Assembly (NCBI GenBank): GCA_905616395.1
Contig: CAJQSQ010000006.1
Span: forward strand, 1-64,000
Direction of reading: 5' to 3'
Origin: an uncultured Candidatus Pelagibacter sp.
Lineage (GTDB): Bacteria > Pseudomonadota > Alphaproteobacteria > Pelagibacterales > Pelagibacteraceae
DNA: 64,000 nt
Shown: positions 35,046 to 43,493 of the stretch, piece by piece
Layout: the number at the start of each line of letters is the position of its first letter
How positions within the stretch are numbered: position 1 is the stretch's first letter
The notes under the pieces: model-generated
Database searches by the model: none
The model's input: the letters and a program-made list of their open reading frames with translations, nothing else
What the model was told of the DNA's origin: nothing
Program-made: the position numbers and the translations under genes

Positions 35046-36017
35046 ATGAATTTTAAAATTGATAATTTACAATATTGTAACTGGTCTAGAGAAATCTTTC
35101 AGATCAATAAACAAGCGGGACTGGATGCAATCCACGTAACCATTGTTTATCACGAAGATTTTGATGAGCTAAAAACAGTATTAAAAAATTGGGAAAAATA
35201 CTTTTCAGAAAATTCTGACTTAATTTTTCATGGTAAAAGTTTCAAGGATATTGAGAAAGCTAAAACTGAAAATAAAACTGCAGTTTTTTTTGGTTTTCAA
35301 AATTGCTCACCTATAGAAGATGATATTGAATTAGTTGAAAAAGTTTATGATTTAGGATGTAGATTTATGCAGCTTACTTATAACAATCAGTCCTTACTAG
35401 CGACAGGATGTTATGAGGCAATAGATAGTGGAGTTACTAATTTTGGTAAAGAGGTGATTAAAGTAATGAATAGACTAGGTCTTGTAATAGATATGTCTCA
35501 TTCAGCAGAAAAAAGTACAATTGATGCAATTGAGATAAGTGAAAAACCAATTGCAATAACTCATGCGAACCCTTTATTTTGGCATTCAGCTAAGAGAAAC
35601 AAATCAAACGAACTATTAAAAATTTTATCTGAAAACAAAGGAATGTTAGGTCTATCTTTATATCCCCATCATTTAAAAGATGGAACAGATTGTTCTTTAG
35701 AAAGTTTTTGTGAAATGACAGCTAAGACAGCTGAGATTATGGGGGTTGAAAAAATAGGAATTGGTTCAGATCTTTGTCTAAACCAACCTGATACTATTGT
35801 TGAGTGGATGAGAAATGGTACTTGGACTAAAAGCAAAAATTATGGAGAAGGATCAAAAAATAAACCTGGTTTTCCAAAACAACCTGATTGGTTTTTAGAT
35901 GCAAGGGGGTTTGAAAATTTAGAAGTAGGATTTAAAAAAGTTGGTTTTACAGAAAGTGAAGTTAATGGAATTCTTGGAAACAACTGGTACAATTTTTACA
36001 AAGAAATGAACCAATGA
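35046..36017 (+). CDS. M19 (renal-type) dipeptidase family protein
   Basis: A 323-residue metal amidohydrolase-fold protein of the membrane dipeptidase family, without signal peptide. Core motifs: AVFFGFQNCSPIED near 84, LTYNNQSLLATGCYE near 110, VIDMSHSAEKSTIDAI near 148, AITHANPLFWHS and IGIGSDLC. The ATG at 35046 is chosen; the frame upstream opens only with a TTG. Members of this subgroup are found in the dimethylglycine catabolic locus of Pseudomonas, so the substrate may not be a dipeptide. It overlaps the next gene by 4 bases (ATGA), starting a four-gene operon. Confidence 0.85.
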   Translation: MNFKIDNLQYCNWSREIFQINKQAGLDAIHVTIVYHEDFDELKTVLKNWEKYFSENSDLIFHGKSFKDIEKAKTENKTAVFFGFQNCSPIEDDIELVEKVYDLGCRFMQLTYNNQSLLATGCYEAIDSGVTNFGKEVIKVMNRLGLVIDMSHSAEKSTIDAIEISEKPIAITHANPLFWHSAKRNKSNELLKILSENKGMLGLSLYPHHLKDGTDCSLESFCEMTAKTAEIMGVEKIGIGSDLCLNQPDTIVEWMRNGTWTKSKNYGEGSKNKPGFPKQPDWFLDARGFENLEVGFKKVGFTESEVNGILGNNWYNFYKEMNQ

Positions 36018-37666
36018 ATATCTCTTTAAGAGACCCCAATGTAGTAATGAAATTATCAAGACTAGGGTCTTTTCATCAATCTAAGCTTTCATTTTTAAGA
36101 AGTTTTTTAAAAGAGTTTAAAGATTGGGATTATAAAAGAGATTTATTTGAATTAAATGAGCATGGTTACGGTACTGCGGTTTATTCATTTAAGAAAAAAA
36201 ATAGAGTTTATTCATTAATCTGTTTTGCAAATGAATTGAATGAAAATGAAAGATCAGACAGGGTTATAGCTACTAAATGGGATGCAGCCTTTACGCTTTT
36301 CGATGGTGTTCCATTAAAACAAGATATCGAAAGATTAAAAAACGAAGTACCAAAACAAGAGTTTGGCAGACTTTCTTATAAAGAGTTAACGCTTTCAAGA
36401 GCCAATAAATCAGTTAGAGTTTTCAATCATGTAGTTGAATGTTTAAGTGAAGGTAAGCAGCCTGATAATGATTTAATAACTAGCGTTGGTTATTTATATA
36501 GAACCACAGCAGTTTACGGGTCAGGTAAATTTGGCTTAGCAGATAGATTTAGAATTAAAGATAGAGAGGAAATATATGGTCCTTTTAGATTGGAAATGAT
36601 GTTGGTTTATTTAGTTAGGCAATTTACTTTTGATCAGGTTAATCACGTTGCAAAAAGTAAGAACCCAAAAAAAGCTGTAAGTCTTGATATTAATATTTGT
36701 AAAAGTTTAGGAATAGGAAATTCTACAGGTCTAGGAATGGCTCCATTTATTGTTAACCATCCAACTCTTTTAAATAATTGGATTTCAGCAAGAGAGATTT
36801 CTTTAAAAAAAATAAGAGAGATAAAAGCAGTTTCAGAGAAAGATAAAAACTTATTTTTAGAATGTTTAAAAAAATCAATAAAGAATATCACTTCTTGGAA
36901 TACAGAAAGCGAATATCAAATAAATAAAATTAAATCTTTATTAAAAGATCTTAATGAATTTATTGTCTACCTAGATAATGATTTTAATTTTGAGCAAGAT
37001 TATGCTTTTAATGAATTGTATCTTTATTTAGAAAAAGAATATTGTGAAGAATGTATTGAATATGTCGTCTCAATGATGATGGAGCCTTATGACAATATAA
37101 CGTCTCCGTTAATTAAAGAAATGAGTTCTGAAGAAGAAAAATATTTTAATATTCCGACTGAGCGAACGGTAGAAGACTTAAAGCTAATTTTAGAAAAAAA
37201 ATATCCAGATATCTTAACTATAGATTTTACTAAAAATGAAAATAATTTAAATTTTTGGTTTATTTCAAAAAATAAAGAAGAGCCAAGACTAGCAAATAGA
37301 TTTGATGAAGTGGGAGCTGAGTTAGAGCAACCTCTAGCAATTGCAAGAGATATTAAAAAACTTTATGAATTGTTATCAGTTACTAAAAATAGCTGGACCA
37401 TTGCTAAATTTTTATCAACTAATAATGAATTAAGACACGTTGTTAGAAGAGCATTTATAGTAGAGAAATTTCCTTATTCTGAAATACAAGATAATACCAT
37501 TGGCCAAAAAATAATGCCTATTGATATGCTGAGATTAAAGTTATCATTTTTTGGAGCATTAAAATTTGATCCACGTTCTGATAAATGGTTAAGAATATGT
37601 ATGTTTCAAGGAGCACCTTTACCTGAGCAATTAAAAAACCATGATGAACATTGGGTTTATAATTAA
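36014..37666 (+). CDS. Large conserved-looking protein of unknown function
   Basis: A 550-residue soluble protein without signal or membrane segments. Recognisable stretches include KWDAAFTLFDGVPL, YLYRTTAVYGSGKFGLADRF and SLGIGNSTGLGMAPFIVNHP, which look like conserved pocket loops, and a His/Arg-rich end (SDKWLRICMFQGAPLPEQLKNHDEHWVYN). I do not know a fold for it. It is translationally coupled to the M19 dipeptidase and is followed 5 bases later by a DUF3726-like gene. The four genes probably act in one pathway. Confidence 0.8.
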   Translation: MNISLRDPNVVMKLSRLGSFHQSKLSFLRSFLKEFKDWDYKRDLFELNEHGYGTAVYSFKKKNRVYSLICFANELNENERSDRVIATKWDAAFTLFDGVPLKQDIERLKNEVPKQEFGRLSYKELTLSRANKSVRVFNHVVECLSEGKQPDNDLITSVGYLYRTTAVYGSGKFGLADRFRIKDREEIYGPFRLEMMLVYLVRQFTFDQVNHVAKSKNPKKAVSLDINICKSLGIGNSTGLGMAPFIVNHPTLLNNWISAREISLKKIREIKAVSEKDKNLFLECLKKSIKNITSWNTESEYQINKIKSLLKDLNEFIVYLDNDFNFEQDYAFNELYLYLEKEYCEECIEYVVSMMMEPYDNITSPLIKEMSSEEEKYFNIPTERTVEDLKLILEKKYPDILTIDFTKNENNLNFWFISKNKEEPRLANRFDEVGAELEQPLAIARDIKKLYELLSVTKNSWTIAKFLSTNNELRHVVRRAFIVEKFPYSEIQDNTIGQKIMPIDMLRLKLSFFGALKFDPRSDKWLRICMFQGAPLPEQLKNHDEHWVYN

Positions 37667-37671
37667 TCAAT

Positions 37672-38283
37672 ATGAGATCATTAAGTGAAATTGATACAGT
37701 TTCTAAAAGATCAAGCAAAGCTGCTGGATATTCATGGGGGATTGCAGAAGAGATTGGAAAAAATATAAGACTGCTTGAGATTTTTAGCCTACCCGGAATT
37801 AGAAACTTAAATAGTTTTTTTAAGAAAAAAAAAGAATTAAGGTTAGAGAATATCAGCATCATAAAACAAGACAATGAGGCCAATAAAAATGAATATTGTC
37901 CAATAATTGCAGGGGTAAATTTTTTAGATCAGATTAAAACTTTAGAAACTTTAAACGAGATAACGTTTAAAAAAGTCTCATATCCATTACTTTTCCTACC
38001 ATTTGTAAGTAGGGCAGCTGAGGTAATTGGTAAGAGAATATTCTTAAAAATGGATGACAGGGAGTTTTTATTAAACTTTAATAACAATATTTATTCTAAT
38101 TACACTAAAAATGAAATTATCGAGTCTGCTGAAAATATTTACTTAAAAGTTTTAGAAAATCGAGACTCGTTTGAAGAAAAAGAATGGAATGAACTCTATA
38201 AACTTTCAGAAGAAACTTTTGTTGAAGAAAATGAAAGTCTAAAACAAGGTGGAGCAGGGGCTGGCCTTACTGACAATGACTAA
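37672..38283 (+). CDS. DUF3726-like protein
   Basis: A 203-residue protein. The N-terminal block SLSEIDTVSKRSSKAAGYSWGIAEEIGKNIRLLE matches my recollection of DUF3726, a family seen mainly in marine alphaproteobacteria and always near the enzyme genes found here. The C-terminus is Gly-rich (KQGGAGAGLTDND). No catalytic motif is evident. Its stop region overlaps the start of the next small gene. Confidence 0.7.
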   Translation: MRSLSEIDTVSKRSSKAAGYSWGIAEEIGKNIRLLEIFSLPGIRNLNSFFKKKKELRLENISIIKQDNEANKNEYCPIIAGVNFLDQIKTLETLNEITFKKVSYPLLFLPFVSRAAEVIGKRIFLKMDDREFLLNFNNNIYSNYTKNEIIESAENIYLKVLENRDSFEEKEWNELYKLSEETFVEENESLKQGGAGAGLTDND

Positions 38284-38443
38284 AGACTTTGACGATCAAA
38301 CTAATGATGAAGAAGTTCTACAATTAGATGATTTTTGTGAAGAGTGTAAAAAAGAAGACCCGAGTGTTTCTCAAAATTTAATTTTAACAGGATTTAAAAC
38401 CTGCAATTCTTGTAAACTTTCAAAAACTATATTTCCGATTTAA
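38276..38443 (+). CDS. Tiny CxxC protein, zinc-ribbon-like
   Basis: A 55-residue protein with two CxxC pairs (CEECKKE and CNSCKLSK) 27 residues apart, a pattern for a structural zinc or a rubredoxin-like site. It starts at the ATG at 38276, overlapping the stop of the DUF3726-like gene, so translation is coupled. No family recognised. It closes the M19 dipeptidase operon and overlaps the convergent YIP1 gene by 4 bases. Confidence 0.65.
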   Translation: MTKDFDDQTNDEEVLQLDDFCEECKKEDPSVSQNLILTGFKTCNSCKLSKTIFPI

Positions 38444-38985
38444 CTAATATTGCTAATGGGTAGAGTATTCATTTTGCTCATCACAAAAGATATTGAAAGA
38501 AAAGCAATTATTAAAAAAGCTAAAAAGACTATTCCAAATGATTTAAAATTTGATTTTAGATTTAAAACTTGTTTTGTTGAAATGATTAAACTAGCAAATA
38601 TCCAGAACTGAGTTAGAAATATTATTGGGATCATTAAATCTGTTGTTACAGCAAAAAATCTCAAAAGCCCTGGTGCATGAGCAAACCCTACAGCAGTTAA
38701 AACTTTTTTAAATGGAACTTTAGTTTCTTTATCTGGAAATAATTTTACACCGATCACATAAATAAATAGCCCCCACACAAACCAAGTAAGAATGGCAGTT
38801 AAACCAGACATTGCAACAGCAGTTTTAATAACAGTATTTGCAGCAACAGCTCCAGCTAAGCCGTCTAGTATCATTATAAGTCCTGCAAAATATATTGCAG
38901 CTTCACCAAAATTTTTATTATCTTTGTAGAGAGATTTATCTAATTTTATAGACCGAACAATTATATTTAAAAACTGACCAAACAT
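38440..38985 (-). CDS. YIP1-family membrane protein
   Basis: A 181-residue protein with about five membrane spans and the YIP1 pattern (ILTWFVWGLFIYVIGVKLFPDKETKVPFKKVLTAVGFAHAPGLLRFF). Function in bacteria is unknown. Its ATG overlaps the stop of a 35-residue gene upstream (TAATG). Confidence 0.8.
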   Translation of the reverse strand: MFGQFLNIIVRSIKLDKSLYKDNKNFGEAAIYFAGLIMILDGLAGAVAANTVIKTAVAMSGLTAILTWFVWGLFIYVIGVKLFPDKETKVPFKKVLTAVGFAHAPGLLRFFAVTTDLMIPIIFLTQFWIFASLIISTKQVLNLKSNFKSFGIVFLAFLIIAFLSISFVMSKMNTLPISNIS

Positions 38986-39092
38986 TATTTATTTTTTTTA
39001 TTTTTCTGAGCTTTGTAAGAAACAAATAGTGGAAAGAGTATTAAAGCAATTACTATTATTATGCAAACTACGATTAGGAATGTTTTTGTCAT
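38985..39092 (-). CDS. 35-residue membrane microprotein
   Basis: A short reading frame starting MTKTFLIVVCIIIVIALILF with a single hydrophobic helix, then a Tyr/Lys/Asn-rich basic tail. Its stop codon overlaps the YIP1 start (TAATG), a typical translational-coupling junction, which is the main evidence that it is real. Such small helices often partner the adjacent membrane protein. Confidence 0.5.
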   Translation of the reverse strand: MTKTFLIVVCIIIVIALILFPLFVSYKAQKNKKNK

Positions 39093-39099
39093 TATTAAT

Positions 39100-39121
39100 G
39101 GGGGAGAATTTAATCTCCCCC
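39100..39121 (-). terminator. GC-rich hairpin after the GcvT/DmdA-like gene
   Basis: A perfect 8-bp stem (GGGGGAGA / TCTCCCCC) with a 6-base loop, very GC-rich for this genome, 11 bases past the stop codon. There is no strong T run after it on the minus strand, so it may act as an mRNA 3'-end stabiliser as well as a terminator. Confidence 0.7.
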
Positions 39122-39132
39122 AAGTAATTAAT

Positions 39133-40491
39133 TTAACCTTTAACGACTTCTCTTGTGTTTGCGTTATAAGATTCTGTAAATGGCATATCTACTACAATTG
39201 CATCAACAGGTGTTCCTGGAGTGTCAGAATATTCTGCAGGTAAGTGAACTTTGTATTTAGTTCCAGCTTTTCCTTTAGGGAATCCGTTTGCATTTAATGT
39301 TCCATCAAATGGTACATATCCCATTGCAATATTTTGACCTTTTTCAGGATGATACCAAGGTGAAGTAATAAACCCAACTGGATCACCACCATTCTCAGGT
39401 GATACTAACCAGAAGTCTGGAGCATATTCTTCAATTGGTTTTCCACCCATTTCAAGTCCAACTAGTTGAAGTTTATAAGGTTTTTTCCCATCCTTAATTT
39501 CAGCACCCATTTTCTCTAATGCAGCTTTTCCAACATAATCAGCTTTTTTATTCCACTCACCTTTACCAGCTAATGAAACTTGGTAACCAAGGTTACACTG
39601 AAAAGGATTGTGTTGATGATCCATATCCTGACCCCAAGAAAGAATACCAGCTTGAATTCTTCTATGGTGAGCAGGAGCTATAACCATTAAGCTATGTTTT
39701 TTACCAGCTTCAAGAACAGCATTCCACATATCATCAGCATATTTAGTTGCTTCTCTTAAGTAAATTTCATAACCAGCTTCACCCGAGAAACCAGATTGTG
39801 AAATTACACAACTTCTTCCACCAACTTTAACTTCAGCTAATCCATAGAAAGGCATATTGTCGAAATCAACTTGATCTCCACAAAGATCTTTCATCAAAGC
39901 TTTTGATTTAGGTCCTTGAATTTGTACTGGACAAACATCAATCTCTTCAATGGTACAATCAAATCTTCCATCAGCATTAACACCTTGAAGATACATACCA
40001 ATATCAGAGTCTGATAATGAGAACCAAAATTCATCTTTAGAAATTCTAAGAAGAATAGGATCATTTAAAACTCCACCATATGCATTACAAAGAATTACAT
40101 ATCTTGCTCTCATAGGTGAGATTTTAGTAGCATCTCTAGTTATTACGTAGTCTGTAAACTTTTCTGCATCGGGACCTTTAACTCTAATCTGTCTTTCAAC
40201 AGCAACGTTCCACATAGTAACGTGATTTTTAATTGCTTCATACTCTACCATCGCTCCACCATCTTCAGGTTTTACATAACCTCTTGGATGATAAATACGA
40301 TTGTAAACAGTTGCTCTCCAACACCCAGCTTCCATTGATAGATGCCAATATGGAGATTTTCTTACTCTTGTTGAAATTAACATTTCAACTTTTGTGGGCC
40401 CACTCTGTCTTAAGTTATATGGTACTTCACGATCTGATTGATCAACTGAAGTCACATGATTTAGTTTAGTATAGTCAAATTCATTAGACAT
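39133..40491 (-). CDS. GcvT/DmdA-family folate-dependent demethylase, substrate unknown
   Basis: A 452-residue protein of the aminomethyltransferase fold. Sections resemble DmdA, the DMSP demethylase, as I remember it: VLNDPILLRISKDEFWFSLSDSD, QIQGPKSKALMKDL, SQSGFSGEAGYEIYL and HHRRIQAGILSWGQDMDHQHNPFQ. It is about 80 residues longer than DmdA, with an extra N-terminal block (KSPYWHLSMEAGCWRATVYNRIYHPRGY) that also recalls the LigM/DesA O-demethylases. It should move a methyl group from an unidentified donor to THF. It overlaps a MetF-like gene by 8 bases, which would oxidise the 5-methyl-THF. True DmdA is possible but not favoured. Confidence 0.82.
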   Translation of the reverse strand: MSNEFDYTKLNHVTSVDQSDREVPYNLRQSGPTKVEMLISTRVRKSPYWHLSMEAGCWRATVYNRIYHPRGYVKPEDGGAMVEYEAIKNHVTMWNVAVERQIRVKGPDAEKFTDYVITRDATKISPMRARYVILCNAYGGVLNDPILLRISKDEFWFSLSDSDIGMYLQGVNADGRFDCTIEEIDVCPVQIQGPKSKALMKDLCGDQVDFDNMPFYGLAEVKVGGRSCVISQSGFSGEAGYEIYLREATKYADDMWNAVLEAGKKHSLMVIAPAHHRRIQAGILSWGQDMDHQHNPFQCNLGYQVSLAGKGEWNKKADYVGKAALEKMGAEIKDGKKPYKLQLVGLEMGGKPIEEYAPDFWLVSPENGGDPVGFITSPWYHPEKGQNIAMGYVPFDGTLNANGFPKGKAGTKYKVHLPAEYSDTPGTPVDAIVVDMPFTESYNANTREVVKG

Positions 40492-41212
40492 AACCGTTCT
40501 CCTTCAACCACTTGTTAGTTTCCTTCAAGCCGCCGAATGTATAAATGTGGAAGTTGCCAGTAAACTCTTTCACTTTCCCAATCAATTCATTAGGGTCTTT
40601 AGGTTTCAATAAATCTAATGCCTTACTAAAATTAGACTTAAGAAAATTAATAGAATTTTTCGCCCCGACAATATTAGCAAATTTTATTAAGCTAGTTATT
40701 TTCATTGGCCCAGTAATTCCTACATGCACTGGCACTGACTGCTTAGAAATGAAATCTATGATAGGTTGACTCTCTAGTAACCACTGGGTCACTATATAGT
40801 CGGCGTAAGGTTTTTTATCTATCATGGCTTTTTCTAATTTTGTATCGGACATATCCTGACTTCCTTCTGGATGTCCTGCTATTCCTATTTTAATTCCGTC
40901 AAAAAATCCTGTCTCTAAAATTTGAATTGAACTATCAAATTTTCCAATTGGATCTCTACTACCACCAATTACTAAAGCTTGTTTTGTACCCACATCTTTA
41001 CATCTTGAAATATAATCTTTAAGTTGAGCCTCATCATTAATTGATCTAGCTGGAAAATGTGGAACAGGATTAAATCCTTTTTTTACTAAAGCATCAGCTT
41101 TTTCAGCCGTCTCTTTATAGTCTCCACCTGGAAGCATAGTTATATAAACATCCTTGACGGGAGGTAAAGTATCTAGGTCTGTGTGAGGTCCTACCTCAAG
41201 TGAAAAATTCAT
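40484..41212 (-). CDS. Short methylenetetrahydrofolate reductase-like protein
   Basis: A 242-residue TIM-barrel protein of the MetF family, shorter than usual (about 290). Family features: VYITMLPGG..YKETAEKADALVKKGFNPVPHFPARS, ALVIGGSRDP, IGIAGHPEGSQD and DYIVTQWLLES. It probably interconverts 5-methyl-THF and 5,10-methylene-THF. Overlap with the GcvT/DmdA-like gene suggests that it processes the folate product of that demethylase, as MetF does beside LigM. It is divergent from a Rieske oxygenase over about 100 bases. Confidence 0.83.
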   Translation of the reverse strand: MNFSLEVGPHTDLDTLPPVKDVYITMLPGGDYKETAEKADALVKKGFNPVPHFPARSINDEAQLKDYISRCKDVGTKQALVIGGSRDPIGKFDSSIQILETGFFDGIKIGIAGHPEGSQDMSDTKLEKAMIDKKPYADYIVTQWLLESQPIIDFISKQSVPVHVGITGPMKITSLIKFANIVGAKNSINFLKSNFSKALDLLKPKDPNELIGKVKEFTGNFHIYTFGGLKETNKWLKENGYV

Positions 41213-41313
41213 TTTTTCCGATCATTATCTTTTTTGTAAAAGCTGTCAAAGAAATTCATCTTGTGGATAAAAATATTTGTTGCCAAAAATTGTGCTGGTG
41301 ATAATTTTTTTTA

Positions 41314-42510
41314 ATGTCTCAAAATCCTAAAAATCTTGAACTTTCAAAGATCTTGGATTTGGAAAAAATTAAAGTGGTTGGTAATCCCATCGAGGAAGCT
41401 CATGGCCTACCAAACGAGTGCTACACAAGTCCTGAATATCTAACGATCGAAAGAGAGAGGATTTTCAAGGATAAATGGACAGTAATTGGTGTTGGAAGTT
41501 CTGTGCCAAATGTAGGAGACGCTCAACCTTATAACTTATTAGGCATCCCTCTTATTATTCTCAGAGACAAAGAGAGAAAAATAAGAGTATTTCATAATGT
41601 TTGCAGCCATAGAGGCTTCAAGCTTTTAGATGAGCCTTGTTCTTTGAAAAATGTCTTAAGATGTCCATATCATTCATGGTCCTACGATTTTGATGGAAAA
41701 TTAGTTGCAACACCTCATATTGGTGGCCTGAATGTTCATGAAACAGATAAATTTGATAAGTCAAAAAGTAACCTAAAAGAAGTTAGAACCAAAGTTTGGA
41801 TGGACATAATATTTATCAATATAAATGGTAATGAATTAGAGTTTGATGAGTATATCAAGCCTCTTGAAGAAAGATGGTCAAAATTAATATCTAGGGAAGA
41901 TCAAAAATTACTTAAACACTCAAATGAGCATGGTTATTTCAGTCTTGATGTTAAATGTAATTGGAAATTTGCAATAGAAAATTATTGTGAAAGCTATCAT
42001 TTGCCCTGGATTCATCCAGAATTAAATAAAGTTTCAAATATTAGTAACCATTATCATATCCAAGGTTTACCAAATAGATTTGCTGGCCAAGGTACAAATA
42101 AATACGACCAACCTGTTAAAGGAAATCAAAGTTTTAATAATTTTCCAAATTGGCCTAAGGACCTATCCAAAAAAGCTGAATATATTGCTTTATTTCCAAA
42201 CGTAATGATTGGTCTTCATATAGATCATTTTTATGTTTTTTGGTTAGAACCCAAATCAATTAGTCAGACTAAAGAGCATTTAATGATGTATTACGTTGGT
42301 GATGATAGTGCGAATGGAGTTGAGTTTGCTGAGATGAGAAAAAAAAATGCAGAATTTTGGAAAGAAGTTATGTCAGAAGATATAAAAGCTATTGAAGGTA
42401 TGCAGGAAGGTAGAAATTCACCAGCATATAATGGTGGAAATTTTTCACCGATAATGGATAATCCTACCCATGAATTTCATAAGTGGGTTGCAAATAATTT
42501 AACTGGATAA
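41314..42510 (+). CDS. Rieske non-haem iron oxygenase, alpha subunit
   Basis: A 398-residue ring-hydroxylating/demethylating oxygenase. The Rieske centre is Cys97-x-His99 and Cys117-x2-His120. The mononuclear iron ligands His229 and His234 lie in ENYCESYHLPWIHPEL, with a downstream acidic ligand near EDIKAIEGMQEGR. It is of the choline monooxygenase/glycine betaine demethylase (GbcA)/carnitine group, so an N-methyl or quaternary ammonium substrate is likely. No reductase subunit is adjacent; electrons may come from a distant ferredoxin reductase. It is divergent from the MetF/GcvT pair and precedes a methyltransferase by 8 bases. Confidence 0.88.
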   Translation: MSQNPKNLELSKILDLEKIKVVGNPIEEAHGLPNECYTSPEYLTIERERIFKDKWTVIGVGSSVPNVGDAQPYNLLGIPLIILRDKERKIRVFHNVCSHRGFKLLDEPCSLKNVLRCPYHSWSYDFDGKLVATPHIGGLNVHETDKFDKSKSNLKEVRTKVWMDIIFININGNELEFDEYIKPLEERWSKLISREDQKLLKHSNEHGYFSLDVKCNWKFAIENYCESYHLPWIHPELNKVSNISNHYHIQGLPNRFAGQGTNKYDQPVKGNQSFNNFPNWPKDLSKKAEYIALFPNVMIGLHIDHFYVFWLEPKSISQTKEHLMMYYVGDDSANGVEFAEMRKKNAEFWKEVMSEDIKAIEGMQEGRNSPAYNGGNFSPIMDNPTHEFHKWVANNLTG

Positions 42511-42518
42511 AACAATAG

Positions 42519-43148
42519 ATGTCAAAAAAAGATGTAGGGAATAAAATCCCTATTTACAAATTGAAAACTACCAAAGAAGTAATGAATTTTTATGACGAGT
42601 GGGGCGACAACAATAAATACAATAAAGACATGGTTGATTGGGATTATTCAGGTCCAAAAGAAACAGTAAACACTTTTAAAAAATACGCTCAAAACAAAGA
42701 CATATTAATTTTTGATGCAGGTTGTGGGACAGGTTTAGTTGGAAAAGAATTAAGAAAATTTGGATATAAAAATTTTCATGGAGCGGATTTATCTAAAACT
42801 TTATTAGATACTATACCTAAAGATTTATATAAAAAGCTACATAAGGTAGATCTAAATCAACCAATTAAAATGGAAGATAATTTTTATGATGCAGTTATGT
42901 GTGTTGGAACCTTTACATATGCACATGTTAAACCCAGCGCTTTAGATGAATTTGTAAGGATTACAAAAAATAAAGGTTTAATTTGTTTTACAATTAATGA
43001 GGGAATTTATGAAGAATATGGATTTGATAAAAAAATAGTAGAATTAAAAAATAAGAATAAATGGAAAGAAGTAGAATTTTTTAAATCCAATTATATAGCA
43101 AGCAAAAATGTTAATGCTTGGCTTGGTCTATTTGAGGTTAAAAAATAG
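42519..43148 (+). CDS. SAM-dependent methyltransferase
   Basis: A 209-residue class I methyltransferase. Motif I is IFDAGCGTGLVGKELRKFG (about 65-83) and the acidic motif follows at HGADLSKTLLD. The N-terminus (TKEVMNFYDEWGDNNKYN) resembles Williams-Beuren-type small-molecule methyltransferases. Substrate unknown. It is 8 bases from the Rieske gene and probably in its operon. Confidence 0.82.
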   Translation: MSKKDVGNKIPIYKLKTTKEVMNFYDEWGDNNKYNKDMVDWDYSGPKETVNTFKKYAQNKDILIFDAGCGTGLVGKELRKFGYKNFHGADLSKTLLDTIPKDLYKKLHKVDLNQPIKMEDNFYDAVMCVGTFTYAHVKPSALDEFVRITKNKGLICFTINEGIYEEYGFDKKIVELKNKNKWKEVEFFKSNYIASKNVNAWLGLFEVKK

Positions 43149-43215
43149 CTTAATATTTATCTTTTTTTATTATATAGATATTTTTTAACCCATATGTGCA
43201 GAAAGAAATAACACT

Positions 43216-43491
43216 ATGAAAAAATATTAATCATGGGTTTGCCTGGTTCAGGAAAAACAACTCTAGTATCAAAATTAGTCCCATTGATAAATGCGAAATG
43301 GCTTGATGCAGATGAAGTAAGAAAAACTGCAGATGATTGGGATTTTTCAGAAGAAGGAAGAAAAAGACAAGCCAAAAGAAGGTAGATTTGCAGATACCAA
43401 CGCTATGTTTGTAAAACCAGAAAAATATGATTATCATGTAATAACACAGGATGCTGAAAATTGGGCTCCTAAAATAGCAAAGGAAATATAA
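43216..43491 (+). pseudogene. Decayed adenylylsulfate kinase-like gene
   Basis: An intact P-loop start (MGLPGSGKTTLVSKL from 43233) and the LDADEVRKTADDWDFSEEGR segment of an adenylylsulfate kinase (CysC-like) end in a TAG at 43383. The family C-terminus (EGRFADTNAMFVKPEKYDYH...) continues from 43378 in another frame to 43491. About 80 residues of the middle are missing. The best upstream start, ATG at 43216, is one base out of frame with the P-loop. This is a gene broken by an internal deletion plus a frameshift, adjoining a nucleotidyltransferase gene it once partnered. Confidence 0.8.
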
Positions 43492-43493
43492 AT

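Noticed and set aside
37518-37883. A 121-residue minus-strand frame across the junction of the 550-residue and DUF3726-like genes
   Set aside because: It overlaps two well-supported genes that are tightly joined and has no recognisable features.
39133-40491. Calling this gene dmdA outright
   Set aside because: Several blocks resemble DmdA, but the protein is about 80 residues longer, has an N-terminal extension, and pairs with a MetF-like gene; the substrate cannot be fixed by reading alone.
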